Source of the DNA: Burkholderiales bacterium
GTDB lineage: Bacteria > Pseudomonadota > Gammaproteobacteria > Burkholderiales > Burkholderiaceae_D
Assembly (NCBI GenBank): GCA_016200895.1
Contig: JACQDX010000104.1
Span: 1-64,000, forward strand
Reading direction: 5' to 3'
DNA length: 64,000 nt
Positions 25,457 through 35,091 of this stretch are shown piece after piece. How positions within the stretch are numbered: the first letter of the stretch is position 1; every line of letters begins with the position of its first letter. The translations under genes were made by a program, and so were the position numbers. The notes under the pieces are model-generated. The model worked only from the letters and a program-made list of their open reading frames with translations, had not been told where the DNA came from and searched no databases.

Positions 25457-27805
25457 TTAACGTTCGCTCAAACCACGTATCTTTGCATTGCGTGGATCAT
25501 CCTTTTCTTTCGGTGGTTCAGCTCTTGGAGCAGGCGCTGGTGCTGGTGTGGGGGCAGGTGTAGGCATTGCCCGTGGAGCAGGTGCTGGCATCGGCGCTGG
25601 TGCAGGCGTATGCACGGCTGGTGCCGGAGCCTGTCTCTGTTCCATCCTCTGCTCCATCCGCGGAGCCTGCTGAGGTGCTGGCTGTATCATGGGGGCTTGT
25701 GCTGGCGCTCTTTCTACCTGCCTTTCTGCTGGCCTTTCTACAGGTGCAACAGGCACAGGTCTTTCCCTCGCCCGTTCAACCGGCCTTTCATTGCCACGGT
25801 CTATGCGTTCTGGCTGGCGCTCAACACGGTTTTCGTGTTGCGGATTATTGTTGAAACTATTGCCATAGCGGGACGACCTGTCGTTATTTTCAGGCCTGAC
25901 CTGGTTCACTGTATTAGGTGAATTCATGATGGCATTATTGGCTGGTGTATTCGCATTTGGCGAATGCACGGGCGGCGAATTGCTGATGACATTGACCGGT
26001 GGCGCGACATTATTGGGCTGCACATTTACCGCTGCTGCAGGTGTTGCAGGTGCAATATTGACTTGCGGCCTTTGGTTGTAGTCGTTGCCGCCTTGATTAA
26101 TTCCATGATTAACGCCCTGGTTAAGATTGTCGCGCGTTCCATTGCCATATTGACGTGGCGCATTGCCCTGTATTTCAGGGCTGCGATTCATATTACCCAT
26201 GCCCTGATGGGCTGGATTGTTTGCCGGGGCAATACTATTGCTGTTGGCAGGCGGCGTGTTGACTGCATTTGAAATAATGCCTGACACGGTATTTGCCGGA
26301 GCAGCCGGTGTCACCAGATTATTTTGACCGCGTGGGTTGCCATTCACTTCTGCCGGACGGTTCACTGGCCTGGCATCATTCGGGTTCAGATTGGTGATAG
26401 TGCCAGCAGTACGTGCTGGTGGCATGTCCAGATTTCTTTGCCTGAATTGTTCACCGCTACGCAAGTTACCCTGGCGTGCTTCACCAAAGCGATTATTATT
26501 GACTGGTGTGATATTCGGTGCTTCAGTGACTACCACCGGGGCCTGGCGGGTTTGTACTGCTGTGACAGGATTCCTGGAGACTGGCAGCACATGTTCGCCA
26601 CGTACAAAGGTATTGGTCGGTACGATGGTGACGGCATTACGCACGTTCTGGTTCACAAAGCGGGCATTGGTGATGCTGCTGTTGACCACCATGTTTTGAT
26701 TCAGGCGTTGTATGTAGTGGTTGTTGTGGGTGTAACCAGGCCTGTAGACTTCGCCAGGCCCTAACGGGAACCATGCAACGGAAGGGTGCGAACCTGGTCT
26801 GGATCCATGATTGTTGATGTAAGTGCTGCCACCAACGAAGGCGACCAAAGCTGGCGCATACACCGGGCGCACATGATGCTGGCGTGGGCCAGGTACCCAG
26901 GCCCAGCGTGTGCCTACATAAGCCCAGCGGCCATAATGGTAAGGTGCAAATCCCCAAGGGGCACGGTCTACCCAGGTCCAGCCCCAGGGTGCAACCCAGA
27001 CCCAGCTGCCATCGCGGTAAGGTGCCCAAGTGGCGCTGACCTGCCGTGGGTACCAGACTGCACCATAGTCGGCGCTGGTTTCCCATGCACCGTATTGATC
27101 CAGTTGCTCATAGCCAATGACTTCACGCGAGACATAACGCACGGTTTCCAGATTTTCTTCAGCACGGTCACGGTCAGCAGCCCATAGGTCAAAAGTATCG
27201 GGTGGCGGTACGTAACCTATCATGGTGTGTTGCAGGTTACTGCCAGAGAAACGTGATTGTTCACCCTGCCTGATGGTAACGGTATCGCGTTCGCCACGGG
27301 CTATGGCCGTGCCACGCCGCACCAGCACGGTGGTGGTGTTGTCATCATTGACGTTGATCCTGTATTCGCCCGGTTCTTGCAGCGAGAACACCAGGTTAGG
27401 TGTACGTATATCAAAGTTTTCTTTATTGCTGAGCTCACGCACGCGTATCACCATGCTGCCCTGGTTCAGGTCAATTTGAGTGTTGTCGTCATCCAGCAAG
27501 CTGAAACTCATGCGTGTATTTTCTGCCATGCGCAAGGCATTCGGCCCCACATGCAATTCCGCCTTACCGGCATAAGGGACTTGCAGACTATCGCCAGTAG
27601 AGATGGGGCGATTCTGTACCAGCGAACTCCAGTTATTGCTACCTGCATCGGCAAAACTGACATTGCCGTAGGAGTAACTGATTCTGGCAACACGCCCTGG
27701 TGGCTCATCCTGAGCATGGGCCGCGCCTATGTAAAACAGGCTGGCCACGGCCAAAGCGGCAATTTTCAATAAGGGTTTGCTACGCGATTGAGTATTTGCT
27801 GACAT
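25457..27805 (-). CDS. FecR/DUF6600-like exported protein with low-complexity tail
   Basis: From ATG 27805 the protein has 782 residues and a signal peptide ending in AAHAQ (about residue 33). A FecR-like region (about 40-160; RISYSYGNVSFADAGSNNWS) is followed by the DUF6600 region rich in Trp, Tyr and Pro (GAVWYPRQVSATWAPYRDGS; APWGWTWVDRAPWGFAPYHY; YVGTRWAWVPGP). The C-terminal half is low complexity: Asn/Pro-rich, then Arg/Pro/Ala/Gln-rich. The frame extends 41 codons upstream but without a good start. The protein is probably periplasmic; its role is unknown. Confidence 0.85.
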   Translation of the reverse strand: MSANTQSRSKPLLKIAALAVASLFYIGAAHAQDEPPGRVARISYSYGNVSFADAGSNNWSSLVQNRPISTGDSLQVPYAGKAELHVGPNALRMAENTRMSFSLLDDDNTQIDLNQGSMVIRVRELSNKENFDIRTPNLVFSLQEPGEYRINVNDDNTTTVLVRRGTAIARGERDTVTIRQGEQSRFSGSNLQHTMIGYVPPPDTFDLWAADRDRAEENLETVRYVSREVIGYEQLDQYGAWETSADYGAVWYPRQVSATWAPYRDGSWVWVAPWGWTWVDRAPWGFAPYHYGRWAYVGTRWAWVPGPRQHHVRPVYAPALVAFVGGSTYINNHGSRPGSHPSVAWFPLGPGEVYRPGYTHNNHYIQRLNQNMVVNSSITNARFVNQNVRNAVTIVPTNTFVRGEHVLPVSRNPVTAVQTRQAPVVVTEAPNITPVNNNRFGEARQGNLRSGEQFRQRNLDMPPARTAGTITNLNPNDARPVNRPAEVNGNPRGQNNLVTPAAPANTVSGIISNAVNTPPANSNSIAPANNPAHQGMGNMNRSPEIQGNAPRQYGNGTRDNLNQGVNHGINQGGNDYNQRPQVNIAPATPAAAVNVQPNNVAPPVNVISNSPPVHSPNANTPANNAIMNSPNTVNQVRPENNDRSSRYGNSFNNNPQHENRVERQPERIDRGNERPVERARERPVPVAPVERPAERQVERAPAQAPMIQPAPQQAPRMEQRMEQRQAPAPAVHTPAPAPMPAPAPRAMPTPAPTPAPAPAPRAEPPKEKDDPRNAKIRGLSER

Positions 27806-28029
27806 GAATTTCTTCCTGCGCGGTAATGTTGATTGAGCAAATCTGCTCCATATATCCCTTAACGCACGAGCAGGCGTTTTGGATGTCAGGCATTTCACAT
27901 TATTTAAAATTTCTGCTGTGCATTGCACAAGTTATTGATTTTTTCTGTACTCAACCTCATCTAAATGCATAGTGCAACAATTCCGTATGCTTATGCAAAA
28001 TGAGCCCGTATTACTGCCGGAGATAAGTA

Positions 28030-28410
28030 ATGAAAATAGACCATGTCACCCTGCTGGTGAGTTCGCTGGATAAAAGCATGCCGTATTATGATTGCCTGTT
28101 GCCACAATTAGGCTTCAGCAAGACCACGCCGCATAACTGGACGGATGGCGACGGTTTCTTTTTCCAGTTTTTACAAGCACATCCAGATACACGGCCTTAT
28201 GAACGCTATGGGGCTGGTATGAATCATCTGGGTTTTAGTGCAACATCGGCAGAGCAGGTGAAACAAATCCGGCAAACCATGCAAGATGCCGGATTTACCG
28301 TGCCAGATATACAGAATTTGGGTGGCTCACAGGCATTGTTCATGAAAGATGCCGATGGTATCCGTTTTGAAATCACGTACTACGCGCCAGGTGCGGCTGT
28401 TGTGGACTAG
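28030..28410 (+). CDS. VOC-family (glyoxalase-like) protein
   Basis: The 126-residue protein is one VOC module pair: KIDHVTLLVSSLDKSMPYYD at the start, GMNHLGFSATSAEQV in the middle and LFMKDADGIRFEITYY at the end, with metal-ligand-type residues His4 and Glu at the end. CGGAGATAA precedes the ATG. Its last 38 bases overlap, on the opposite strand, the last codons of the hydrolase gene. The reaction catalysed is unknown; VOC proteins include dioxygenases, isomerases and resistance proteins. Confidence 0.85.
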   Translation: MKIDHVTLLVSSLDKSMPYYDCLLPQLGFSKTTPHNWTDGDGFFFQFLQAHPDTRPYERYGAGMNHLGFSATSAEQVKQIRQTMQDAGFTVPDIQNLGGSQALFMKDADGIRFEITYYAPGAAVVD

Positions 28411-29374
28411 TGATTTCTTTTAGCCATTGTTTGCCCAGGATTATCAGTTCATTATTGAACTCCGGCTGTAAAGAAAAATGTCCCCAGTCGATTTCGGCAT
28501 AAGCTTTTTGACCTGACAGGCGCTCGTAACAATCCCGTGTCAATTGCGGGTTGACCATTTTGTCACGTTTTTGGTTGATGACCAGTACCGGCACTTGTGT
28601 ATTTGCTTCCAGCGGGATGGCAAATGCAGTATCCAGCATGCTGGCGAAGTAGCGCGCAGTGACTGTGCGCAGGGTCAGCGGATCGGCTTGCCATTTGGCA
28701 TAAAAACCTGTTGCCAGGTCGCGTTCATCCATCATGTTTTCAAAACGCGCGAGTGGGCGGTAGGGCAGGCGCATGCGTGGTGCCAGTTTTGCCAGCAGGC
28801 CACTGATGGCCCTGAATGCTCTGGCAAGGCGGGGGATTTTTGCCAGAACCGCAAAGCGGGTAAATGCCAGACCGGTGACCGGGTCGCCAAAATCAAACAG
28901 GTTCAGACAGACTGCGGCAACTGGCGGCTTTCCCAGAGTTGCCATTGCAGCTGCCGCAGCGTAAGCCAGGCCACCGCCTATGCTGCCACCACACAGATAA
29001 AGTGAACCGCTGAATTCTTGCCTGGCCCAGGCTGCCACATCGACGATGTTTTGCACTGCTTCTGCCACTGTGAAATCTCCCATCGCACCACCAGAACGGC
29101 CCTGACCTTTCTGGTCAGGCACGATGACCGTATAGCCTTGCTCATAAAAAGCCAGCGCCAGGCCAACAAACAAGCCGCCATAGCCACCGCCACCGTGATT
29201 GAGTATCAGCACGGGGGCGGCTTTATCCCGTTGCTGGTAAAGGTCTATGTGCAACTCCACTCCTGTGGATTGCAGGTGACGGGTTTGTACCACAGCCAGC
29301 ACGCGTGCCAGCAAGGCAGGGTCGTGGTAGCAGTGCCAGTAAGTCTGGTTTGAGCGGGCTTGATTGATTTTCAT
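28373..29374 (-). CDS. Alpha/beta hydrolase
   Basis: The protein has the HGGG oxyanion motif (LNHGGGGYGGLFVG), the nucleophile elbow GGSIGGG, and the terminal His in DWGHFSLQPEF, with VLVINQKRDKMV before it for the Asp. ATG 29374 (MKINQARSNQTYWHC) gives 333 residues; starts further upstream would lie in the promoter and operator shared with tetR. It lacks a strong ribosome site. The TetR-type gene is divergent and probably controls it. The substrate is unknown. Confidence 0.82.
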   Translation of the reverse strand: MKINQARSNQTYWHCYHDPALLARVLAVVQTRHLQSTGVELHIDLYQQRDKAAPVLILNHGGGGYGGLFVGLALAFYEQGYTVIVPDQKGQGRSGGAMGDFTVAEAVQNIVDVAAWARQEFSGSLYLCGGSIGGGLAYAAAAAMATLGKPPVAAVCLNLFDFGDPVTGLAFTRFAVLAKIPRLARAFRAISGLLAKLAPRMRLPYRPLARFENMMDERDLATGFYAKWQADPLTLRTVTARYFASMLDTAFAIPLEANTQVPVLVINQKRDKMVNPQLTRDCYERLSGQKAYAEIDWGHFSLQPEFNNELIILGKQWLKEITSPQQPHLARST

Positions 29375-29415
29375 GAGATTGAAGATGTGGAAGAACGCGA
29401 GTCTTTGGAGTGATC

Positions 29416-29445
29416 TATAATATGAATAATTATTCATATTGTCTA
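29416..29445. promoter_or_regulatory. Divergent promoters with a perfect palindromic TetR operator
   Basis: A perfect 22-base palindrome spans 29419-29440 (arms AATATGAATAA and TTATTCATATT). It overlaps the plus-strand -10 box TATAAT (29416-29421) toward tetR. On the minus strand TAGACA (29440-29445), a 17-base spacer and TATTAT (29417-29422) make a promoter toward the hydrolase. One bound TetR dimer would therefore shut both promoters (inference). Confidence 0.75.
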
Positions 29446-29471
29446 TTCGCATTCGGAGGTTGCTTTCTGCT

Positions 29472-30095
29472 ATGAGCAAATCACGCGTACAGCCTTTAAA
29501 ACAGCCTTCTCAGCAACGTTCGAAGCTCACGGTGCAAGCAATTCTGGAAGCAGCTATTCATGTTTTCGATGAGTTTGGCTATGCCGCTGGCACTACATCA
29601 CGCATAGCCAGCAGAGCCGGGGTGTCGATAGGTTCTCTCTATCAATACTTCCCTAACAAAGATTCAATATTGACGGCTCTGGCAGAACAGCATATGGCAG
29701 AGGTCCTGGCACTCAGCGTGCGCCTGCTGGAAACCCTGCGCACGAGCACACAAGCGTTGGAGCCTGTATTGCATGACATTGTTGGACACATGATTGCCCT
29801 GCATGAGAACAATCCTGGCTTGCACAAATTGCTATATGAAGAAGGTTTACTGCCCGCGCAGTTGCGGCAGACCGCCAAGCAGGCAGAGCAGTTTCTGATA
29901 GAAGAAGTGGGGCGCTGCCTGAGCTTGCGACCTGACGTTGCCGCTGTTGCAGACCGCCAGTTGCAGGCCTATTTTGTCGTGCACGCGATAGAACATTTTA
30001 CCCACAGGCTGGTGATAGACCGGGCACCGATGGAGTTTCAGTTGCGGGGGAAAGCTGAATTGGTGAGTATGTTGCAGAGGTATTTGCGGGCATAA
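29472..30095 (+). CDS. TetR-family transcriptional regulator
   Basis: The N-terminal HTH is clear (LTVQAILEAAIHVFDEFGYA, then TTSRIASRAGVSIGSLYQYFPNKDSI). The rest is the ligand-binding helical domain; 207 residues is typical. ATG 29472 (MSKSRVQPL) has GGAGG 12 bases upstream; a TTG at 29439 is a less likely start. It is divergent from the hydrolase and has a perfect palindrome over its -10 box, so it should repress itself and the hydrolase. The inducer is unknown. Confidence 0.9.
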   Translation: MSKSRVQPLKQPSQQRSKLTVQAILEAAIHVFDEFGYAAGTTSRIASRAGVSIGSLYQYFPNKDSILTALAEQHMAEVLALSVRLLETLRTSTQALEPVLHDIVGHMIALHENNPGLHKLLYEEGLLPAQLRQTAKQAEQFLIEEVGRCLSLRPDVAAVADRQLQAYFVVHAIEHFTHRLVIDRAPMEFQLRGKAELVSMLQRYLRA

Positions 30096-30099
30096 AGCT

Positions 30100-30215
30100 G
30101 TAGGTTGGGCCGGGCCTCGCCAGGCTACGCTTCATCAGCCCAACACTGGGCCTCTGCAAACGTACACGTTATTTAAACGCCGAGTGTTGGGCTGATACTC
30201 CGTAGCCCAACCTAC
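30100..30215. repeat. Palindromic intergenic repeat, family B, copy 2
   Basis: The arms from 30100 (GTAGGTTGGGC) and ending 30215 (GCCCAACCTAC) are inverted repeats, broken by a short insertion GGGCCTCGCCAG near 30109-30121, with a loop that contains TACACGTTATTTAAAC. It matches the element at 8241-8396. It lies between the tetR and OPT transporter stops, which converge here, and the stems may act as terminators. Confidence 0.85.
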
Positions 30216-30232
30216 GAATAGCAATATTGCAT

Positions 30233-32221
30233 CTACATCATCACATTAATGATGGCATTACCTATCCCCAAAATAGCCGCACCCGAGATCAGACCTGCAC
30301 TGATGGCTTCACAACCCTCTACCCAGAAAGTATGACCTTTCGTCCCTTTTTCTGCATTCCGCTTGCCCATATACCAGAATATCAAGGCACCCAGCCACAT
30401 GGCGAAGCAGGATTCTGGTGGCAAGACTACCCCCAGGCCTATGGAGACCGCAGACAGCGGCAGGCGGCCACGGGTGATGACGTTGGTCACTTCAATGAAC
30501 ACTGCGCACAGGCCAGCTACCGCCATGGCGATGATGGCAGAGGTTGGCAAGCCACTCACACCCTTGGCAATGATCTCGGCCACGCCCTTCCACTGCAAGG
30601 CAGACGGGAAGGCGAATTGCTCACTGACGATAGTCGCTGTGCTGCGCAAGCCGTTTGCATCCGGTGGCAAGAACAAAAGGAAGAACAGCGGCACGCAAGC
30701 CAGTGCACCAGAAACGATACCAATGATATGGCCGATGACCTGATGACGCGGTTTGCCACCCAGCATATAACCGGGCTTGATATCAGATAGCAGTGAAGAC
30801 GCATTGAAGGCGATATCTGAAGTCATACCGGCTGGCAGCAGGTTGTTGGCCGGATTGCTGCGGTCTATCGCACCCATGCTGAATTGCGTGATCTTGGCCA
30901 GCGCACCGATAGGTGCCCAGGAAGTCAGCGCCATCGCATTGATACAAATGATGGTCAGCACGAAGATCAGCGGGAAGGCAATCAGCGCCATGACGTAAGG
31001 TACGCCAAACAAGGTATTCACCAGCCAGGCAGCCAGTGCACACAAGATTGGTACGCCAACATAGGAAATCCACAACGGTACTTCAATATCCTTCAAAGGA
31101 TCGGGACCTACATCTTTTTCTTTCTTGCCACCGCCCGTCATGGATTTGAAGGCTGCCTTGAACAGTTCGGGTTTAGCCAGCAGGCCCACCATCGAACCAA
31201 CCACCATCATGGTCACCGCCCACCACAAGCCCCATTGATTAACAATCTCGGTACGGGAAATCGCCACTACTGTGCCATTCGGCAAGGTACGGGCAGCTAT
31301 ATCGCCGTTTTGTATCATCCACGGTGCAAGGATGACAAAGTTGATGAAGGCACCCAGCATCACGCTGCTGGCAACCCGTATGCCCATCAGGCCACCGACG
31401 CCAAACATGGCAACGTCAAGGTTCAGGCGCAAGCCCAGTTGGCGTATATCCGTGCCCATGATCTTGGGTAACCACCACTGGAACTTGGTGGCAGCCATGT
31501 AGTAATAAGTATCCAGACGCTCTTGCAAGTACCAGGGTTCAACCATACCCGTCCATTTATCCATGCGCAAAATCCTGAACTGGATCAGGCGCATCCAGCC
31601 ATCGCTGACGATGATCTGGTACAGACCGGCAAACAGGCTGGTATAACCGAGCAACTTGGCTTTGTAAATGCCGCCGCCAGCACCATCGGTGTACAGTGAG
31701 TCGAGAACCACACCGCAGGCGCGGCCTTCCGGGAAGGGCAGTTGGTCTTCGTTTACAAAGCGGCGCTTCAGTGGGAAGGCGACCAGCACACCAATCAAGG
31801 CCACCACCATCACCCAAATCATCATTTGCCACCAGGGGATGATCTTGCCCGTGATCAGCATATACGCCGCCAGGCTGGAAATCATGGGGTTGATCATATA
31901 GCCCGCAGCAGTGGCGATGGATTGTGTGCAATTGTTTTCCAAAATGCTGTAGTCGGCAGTCACGCCCAGGCTATGCAAAATCTTGAAAATCGCAAACGAT
32001 AAAATCACCGAAGTCAAACCAACACCAATACCAATACCTGTCTTGGCACCGATATACAGTGCCGTGGCGGCCAGTATGCCACCGAGCAAGAAACCGGTCA
32101 GGGCCGAGCGCAAGGTCAGTTGCGCCATGTCCTTGCGGTAGACATTATCAAACCACCACTGATCTTTCTGTCGTCGTGTCCAGGTGCGTATCTGTTCATC
32201 ATCCAGCTGTTGCAGAGCCAT
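30233..32221 (-). CDS. OPT-family oligopeptide transporter
   Basis: A 662-residue membrane protein with about 14-16 hydrophobic segments (for example ALTGFLLGGILAATALYIGA). Conserved OPT features include ILENNCTQSIATAAGY (the family motif with the NNCTQ core), FPEGRACGVVLDSLY and LPPESCFAMWLGALIFWYMG. ATG 32221 has GGAGG 6 bases upstream and gives the normal N-terminus. OPT proteins import small peptides or metal chelates by proton coupling; the substrate is not shown. It stands alone, with a short repeat just upstream. Confidence 0.92.
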   Translation of the reverse strand: MALQQLDDEQIRTWTRRQKDQWWFDNVYRKDMAQLTLRSALTGFLLGGILAATALYIGAKTGIGIGVGLTSVILSFAIFKILHSLGVTADYSILENNCTQSIATAAGYMINPMISSLAAYMLITGKIIPWWQMMIWVMVVALIGVLVAFPLKRRFVNEDQLPFPEGRACGVVLDSLYTDGAGGGIYKAKLLGYTSLFAGLYQIIVSDGWMRLIQFRILRMDKWTGMVEPWYLQERLDTYYYMAATKFQWWLPKIMGTDIRQLGLRLNLDVAMFGVGGLMGIRVASSVMLGAFINFVILAPWMIQNGDIAARTLPNGTVVAISRTEIVNQWGLWWAVTMMVVGSMVGLLAKPELFKAAFKSMTGGGKKEKDVGPDPLKDIEVPLWISYVGVPILCALAAWLVNTLFGVPYVMALIAFPLIFVLTIICINAMALTSWAPIGALAKITQFSMGAIDRSNPANNLLPAGMTSDIAFNASSLLSDIKPGYMLGGKPRHQVIGHIIGIVSGALACVPLFFLLFLPPDANGLRSTATIVSEQFAFPSALQWKGVAEIIAKGVSGLPTSAIIAMAVAGLCAVFIEVTNVITRGRLPLSAVSIGLGVVLPPESCFAMWLGALIFWYMGKRNAEKGTKGHTFWVEGCEAISAGLISGAAILGIGNAIINVMM

Positions 32222-32241
32222 GTATCCTCCATTTTTATTTG

Positions 32242-32307
32242 AGGACTTGCGCAAAACTACCCCGACTGCACAGCAAAGACTGGCAGTAACAATTTTGCGT
32301 AAGTCCT
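32242..32307. repeat. Family D inverted repeat, short copy
   Basis: AGGACTTGCGCAAAA (32242 on) and TTTTGCGTAAGTCCT (to 32307) are inverted ends of the element at 14281-14383 with a shorter, different centre. The rest of the 317-base stretch 32222-32538 holds the transporter's promoter region and no gene. Its position directly upstream of the OPT gene could affect that promoter. Confidence 0.7.
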
Positions 32308-32538
32308 GATTGTGATTTGCTGCCTTGTGGGCCGCATATCTATCCTCAGTGTCACGCCATGGCTCAATTTTTGTAAGGATGAGCTCAGGCGGTAGCGCAA
32401 TATAGTGTTAGCTGAAGATCATGTCAATTTTTGTGCACTGCGCTGACGAAATCAGCTTGAACTTGAGCAGGCGTCATAAGTCCAAGCGCAGTAAAATGCT
32501 TGCAACAAAGCTTACAGAACACATACAGGAGATTTTTC

Positions 32539-33750
32539 ATGACACTGAACCAGATTGCAGAAGCCTACGTAAAACTCGTCCTGGCGGTAGGCCAGCATGA
32601 TTCCGGCTATGTTGACGCCTATTATGGCCCACCCGAATGGCAGACTGCATCCCAAAAGCTGCCTCTGGCAGACTTGTTGCAGCAGGCAGAAGAATTGACG
32701 AAACAGGCACAATCCCTGCCGCCTGCAGAGGCCGGGCAAGAGCTGCGTCAGGACTTTTTACGCCTGCATGTGGCCGCAGTGCGCACTTACATCGCCCATC
32801 TGGCAGGCCATAAACTGTCTTTCGATGATGAGTCAGTGGCCTTGTACGATGCCCGCTCTCCCGATTTAAGCCCGGCAGACTTTGACCCCATCCTGGCTGA
32901 ACTAAGCCAGCTTCTGCCCGGCGCAGGTGATTTGAATACCCGTTTGAGTGCCTATGCCAAGCAATTTGAAATCCCGCAAGACAAGCTTGACGCCGTGTTC
33001 AAAGCCGCCATCAATGAATCCCGCGCCCGCACCCGAAAATACATCAGCCTGCCAGAAGAAGAAAATTTTGAGATTGAATATGTCAAAGACCAGGTCTGGA
33101 GTGCTTATAACTGGTACAAGGGCAATAGCTATAGTCTGATACAGGTGAATACCGACTTCCCCATGTTCATCAGCCGCGCCATAGACCTGGCCAGTCATGA
33201 GGGCTACCCCGGCCACCATGTCTTCAATCTGCTGATAGAAAAACACCTGGTCAATGAAAATGCCTGGGTAGAATACAGCGTCTATCCGCTGTATTCGCCG
33301 ATGTCTTTCCTGGCCGAGGGCAGTGCCAACTACGGCATAGAAGTCGCTTTCCCGCACGCCGAGCGCATGGCGTTTGAAAAAGAAATCCTGTTCCCGCTGG
33401 CAGGCATAGACCCGGCCAAGGTAGAACGCTATTACCAGGTGCAGGAAGTCCTGCAAAAACTGACTTACGCTGGCAACATGGTCGCCAAGCTCTACCTCGA
33501 TGGCGCTATTGATACTGAAGCCGCCGTCGCCATGCTGATGAAATACGCCTTGTCTGATGAAGCCAGATCGCGGCAACGCCTGCGCTTCATGGAAAAGCAT
33601 AGATCCTACGTCATCAACTACAATCTTGGCCAGGATATGACCAAGGCCTATGTAGAAAAACTTGCCACACCGGGCGATGAACAAAGCCGCTGGCAAGTCT
33701 TTGCCGAGCTGTTGTCCAAGCCCAGAACAGCATCGATGATGAAGGTTTAA
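32539..33750 (+). CDS. DUF885-like putative metallo-hydrolase
   Basis: The 403-residue protein has no signal peptide. It contains HEGYPGHH at residues 220-227, the hallmark of DUF885-type putative zinc peptidases, and a downstream FLAEGSANYGIEV that would supply a glutamate ligand. The N-terminal half (DSGYVDAYYGPPEW) is characteristic too. CAGGAG lies 8 bases before ATG 32539; the longer frame from 32500 lacks such a site. Its stop overlaps the convergent flavin reductase gene by 4 bases. Activity is predicted, not proven. Confidence 0.82.
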   Translation: MTLNQIAEAYVKLVLAVGQHDSGYVDAYYGPPEWQTASQKLPLADLLQQAEELTKQAQSLPPAEAGQELRQDFLRLHVAAVRTYIAHLAGHKLSFDDESVALYDARSPDLSPADFDPILAELSQLLPGAGDLNTRLSAYAKQFEIPQDKLDAVFKAAINESRARTRKYISLPEEENFEIEYVKDQVWSAYNWYKGNSYSLIQVNTDFPMFISRAIDLASHEGYPGHHVFNLLIEKHLVNENAWVEYSVYPLYSPMSFLAEGSANYGIEVAFPHAERMAFEKEILFPLAGIDPAKVERYYQVQEVLQKLTYAGNMVAKLYLDGAIDTEAAVAMLMKYALSDEARSRQRLRFMEKHRSYVINYNLGQDMTKAYVEKLATPGDEQSRWQVFAELLSKPRTASMMKV

Positions 33751-34433
33751 GACTCTGACAATGCAGGTATTTGACGGGCCTTATCGACATCCGGACTGCG
33801 GTAAGCTTTTTCCGGTATCGTCGATAGGGTAGATGCATGTATTTGCTGATTATCGAGTCCATAGAATTTCTGGAAACTCATGATCAGTGGCTGCCACTTG
33901 TCCGGGTCTATGCGGTCAGGGTTGCCATCCAGTAGTAGCGACGCATCCACATGCAGGCGCTGCACTCTCAGTTCGAATGTCAGTATGCCGCCTTTCAGCA
34001 TGGCTTCATCATCAGCAATGCCATGCATGGCGGCGACTGTGCATTCCTGTTGCACCAGGCATTCCTGCACCCGTGCTGCCGACACGGTTTCTGATGCTTG
34101 CGGCGTCAGGTCTGCCAGTTCAAATTTATTTCTCTCCAGCCGGTAGCCGCGCGCTGCCTTCCAAGGCGACATGGCATCCGAGCCTGTCGTCAGTGCCAGT
34201 TTGTTGACGGCTGCTACTTCATTGACTGAGGCCAGGTTGAGTACACACTGGCCGTTTCTTTTCAGGTTGCGGGCAGTTTGCGAACTGGAACCCACACCGA
34301 TAACGGCACGCCAGCCCAGCCAGAAAATAGATGAAATCGGGGCCAGGTTAAAACTGCCATCTTCATTGACAGTGCTGACCAGAATGACGGGAGTGCCGAA
34401 ATAGAGTATGGCGGATTCGCTGCTGATGTGCAT
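33747..34433 (-). CDS. Flavin reductase-like FMN-binding split-barrel protein
   Basis: The 228-residue protein has the flavin reductase-like layout: VILVSTVNEDGSFNLAPISSIF, GSSSQTARNLKRNGQCVLNLA and a later FELRVQRLHVD segment typical of the split barrel. The family reduces or binds FMN; the C-terminal 60 residues are less typical. It is convergent with the DUF885-like gene and overlaps it by 4 bases. Whether it reduces flavin or acts on another substrate cannot be told. Confidence 0.85.
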   Translation of the reverse strand: MHISSESAILYFGTPVILVSTVNEDGSFNLAPISSIFWLGWRAVIGVGSSSQTARNLKRNGQCVLNLASVNEVAAVNKLALTTGSDAMSPWKAARGYRLERNKFELADLTPQASETVSAARVQECLVQQECTVAAMHGIADDEAMLKGGILTFELRVQRLHVDASLLLDGNPDRIDPDKWQPLIMSFQKFYGLDNQQIHASTLSTIPEKAYRSPDVDKARQIPALSES

Positions 34434-34624
34434 GGTGTCCTCGCGTGCTGGTTGTTTGATGTTCGGTTTGATGGAGGAAGTATGCGGGGTGTTGTTGGTT
34501 TGGGCTGGCTGGAAACGGACGAGGGATTTTTGGGAGACTTGGTTTGAAGGTTTACAGATTTGAAGACATTAACCAAGCTGACTATTCTTCAATAAACCGC
34601 AATTCCAAAGACGTCATTCCACCG

Positions 34625-35020
34625 GGCCGGCTCTCCAGCGGCGTTCACGGCATGCCGCGTCGCTCGTTGCATGCCGTGCTTTGATTAAAAAAAATTGCCC
34701 TTCGTGGATACAAGCCGGGTCTCGGCCAGGCAGCCGAAATACTTTCTTTGCGTCGCCAAAGAGCGTATTCAAAGAAAGGCGACCCAGGCGTCGTCGCCCC
34801 CTAAAGGGGATTCCCATTTGTGCAATACAAAAAATGGGAAAGTCCGAAAACTCGCCTTCGGCCTTGCTTTTGGAACATGCGCTTGCAAGCGCATGTCGTT
34901 ACGCAGGCGGGCAGCATGCTGCCCGAGACCCCTGCTACACCTCAAACATCGGCCTTTCTCTTTCCATTTTCTGTACTGCACAAATGGCGTCGACACATGG
35001 GAACTGCTGAAAGTCAAAAA
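34625..35020. repeat. Dispersed intergenic repeat, family A, copy 2
   Basis: This copy matches 130-515: TCCAGCGGCGTTC near 34633, GGCGACCCAGGCGTCGTCGC near 34778-34797, ACAAAAAATGGGAA, then TCCATTTTCTGTACTGCACA near 34962 and CGACACATGGGAACTGCTGA near 34991. It carries an extra 80-100 bases (near 34865-34950) with its own inverted repeat around GCGCTTGCAAGCGC. It covers most of the 658-base gap 34434-35091; the rest holds a tandem repeat. No protein is supported. Confidence 0.75.
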
Positions 35021-35053
<33 letters not shown>

Positions 35054-35091
35054 AGCCACCAATATTCACATTACGGTTGAACGCTCCCTTC

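Noticed and set aside
28373-28410. 38-base overlap of the VOC and hydrolase 3' ends as an assembly error
   Set aside because: Both C-termini look normal and short convergent overlaps are common in compact genomes.
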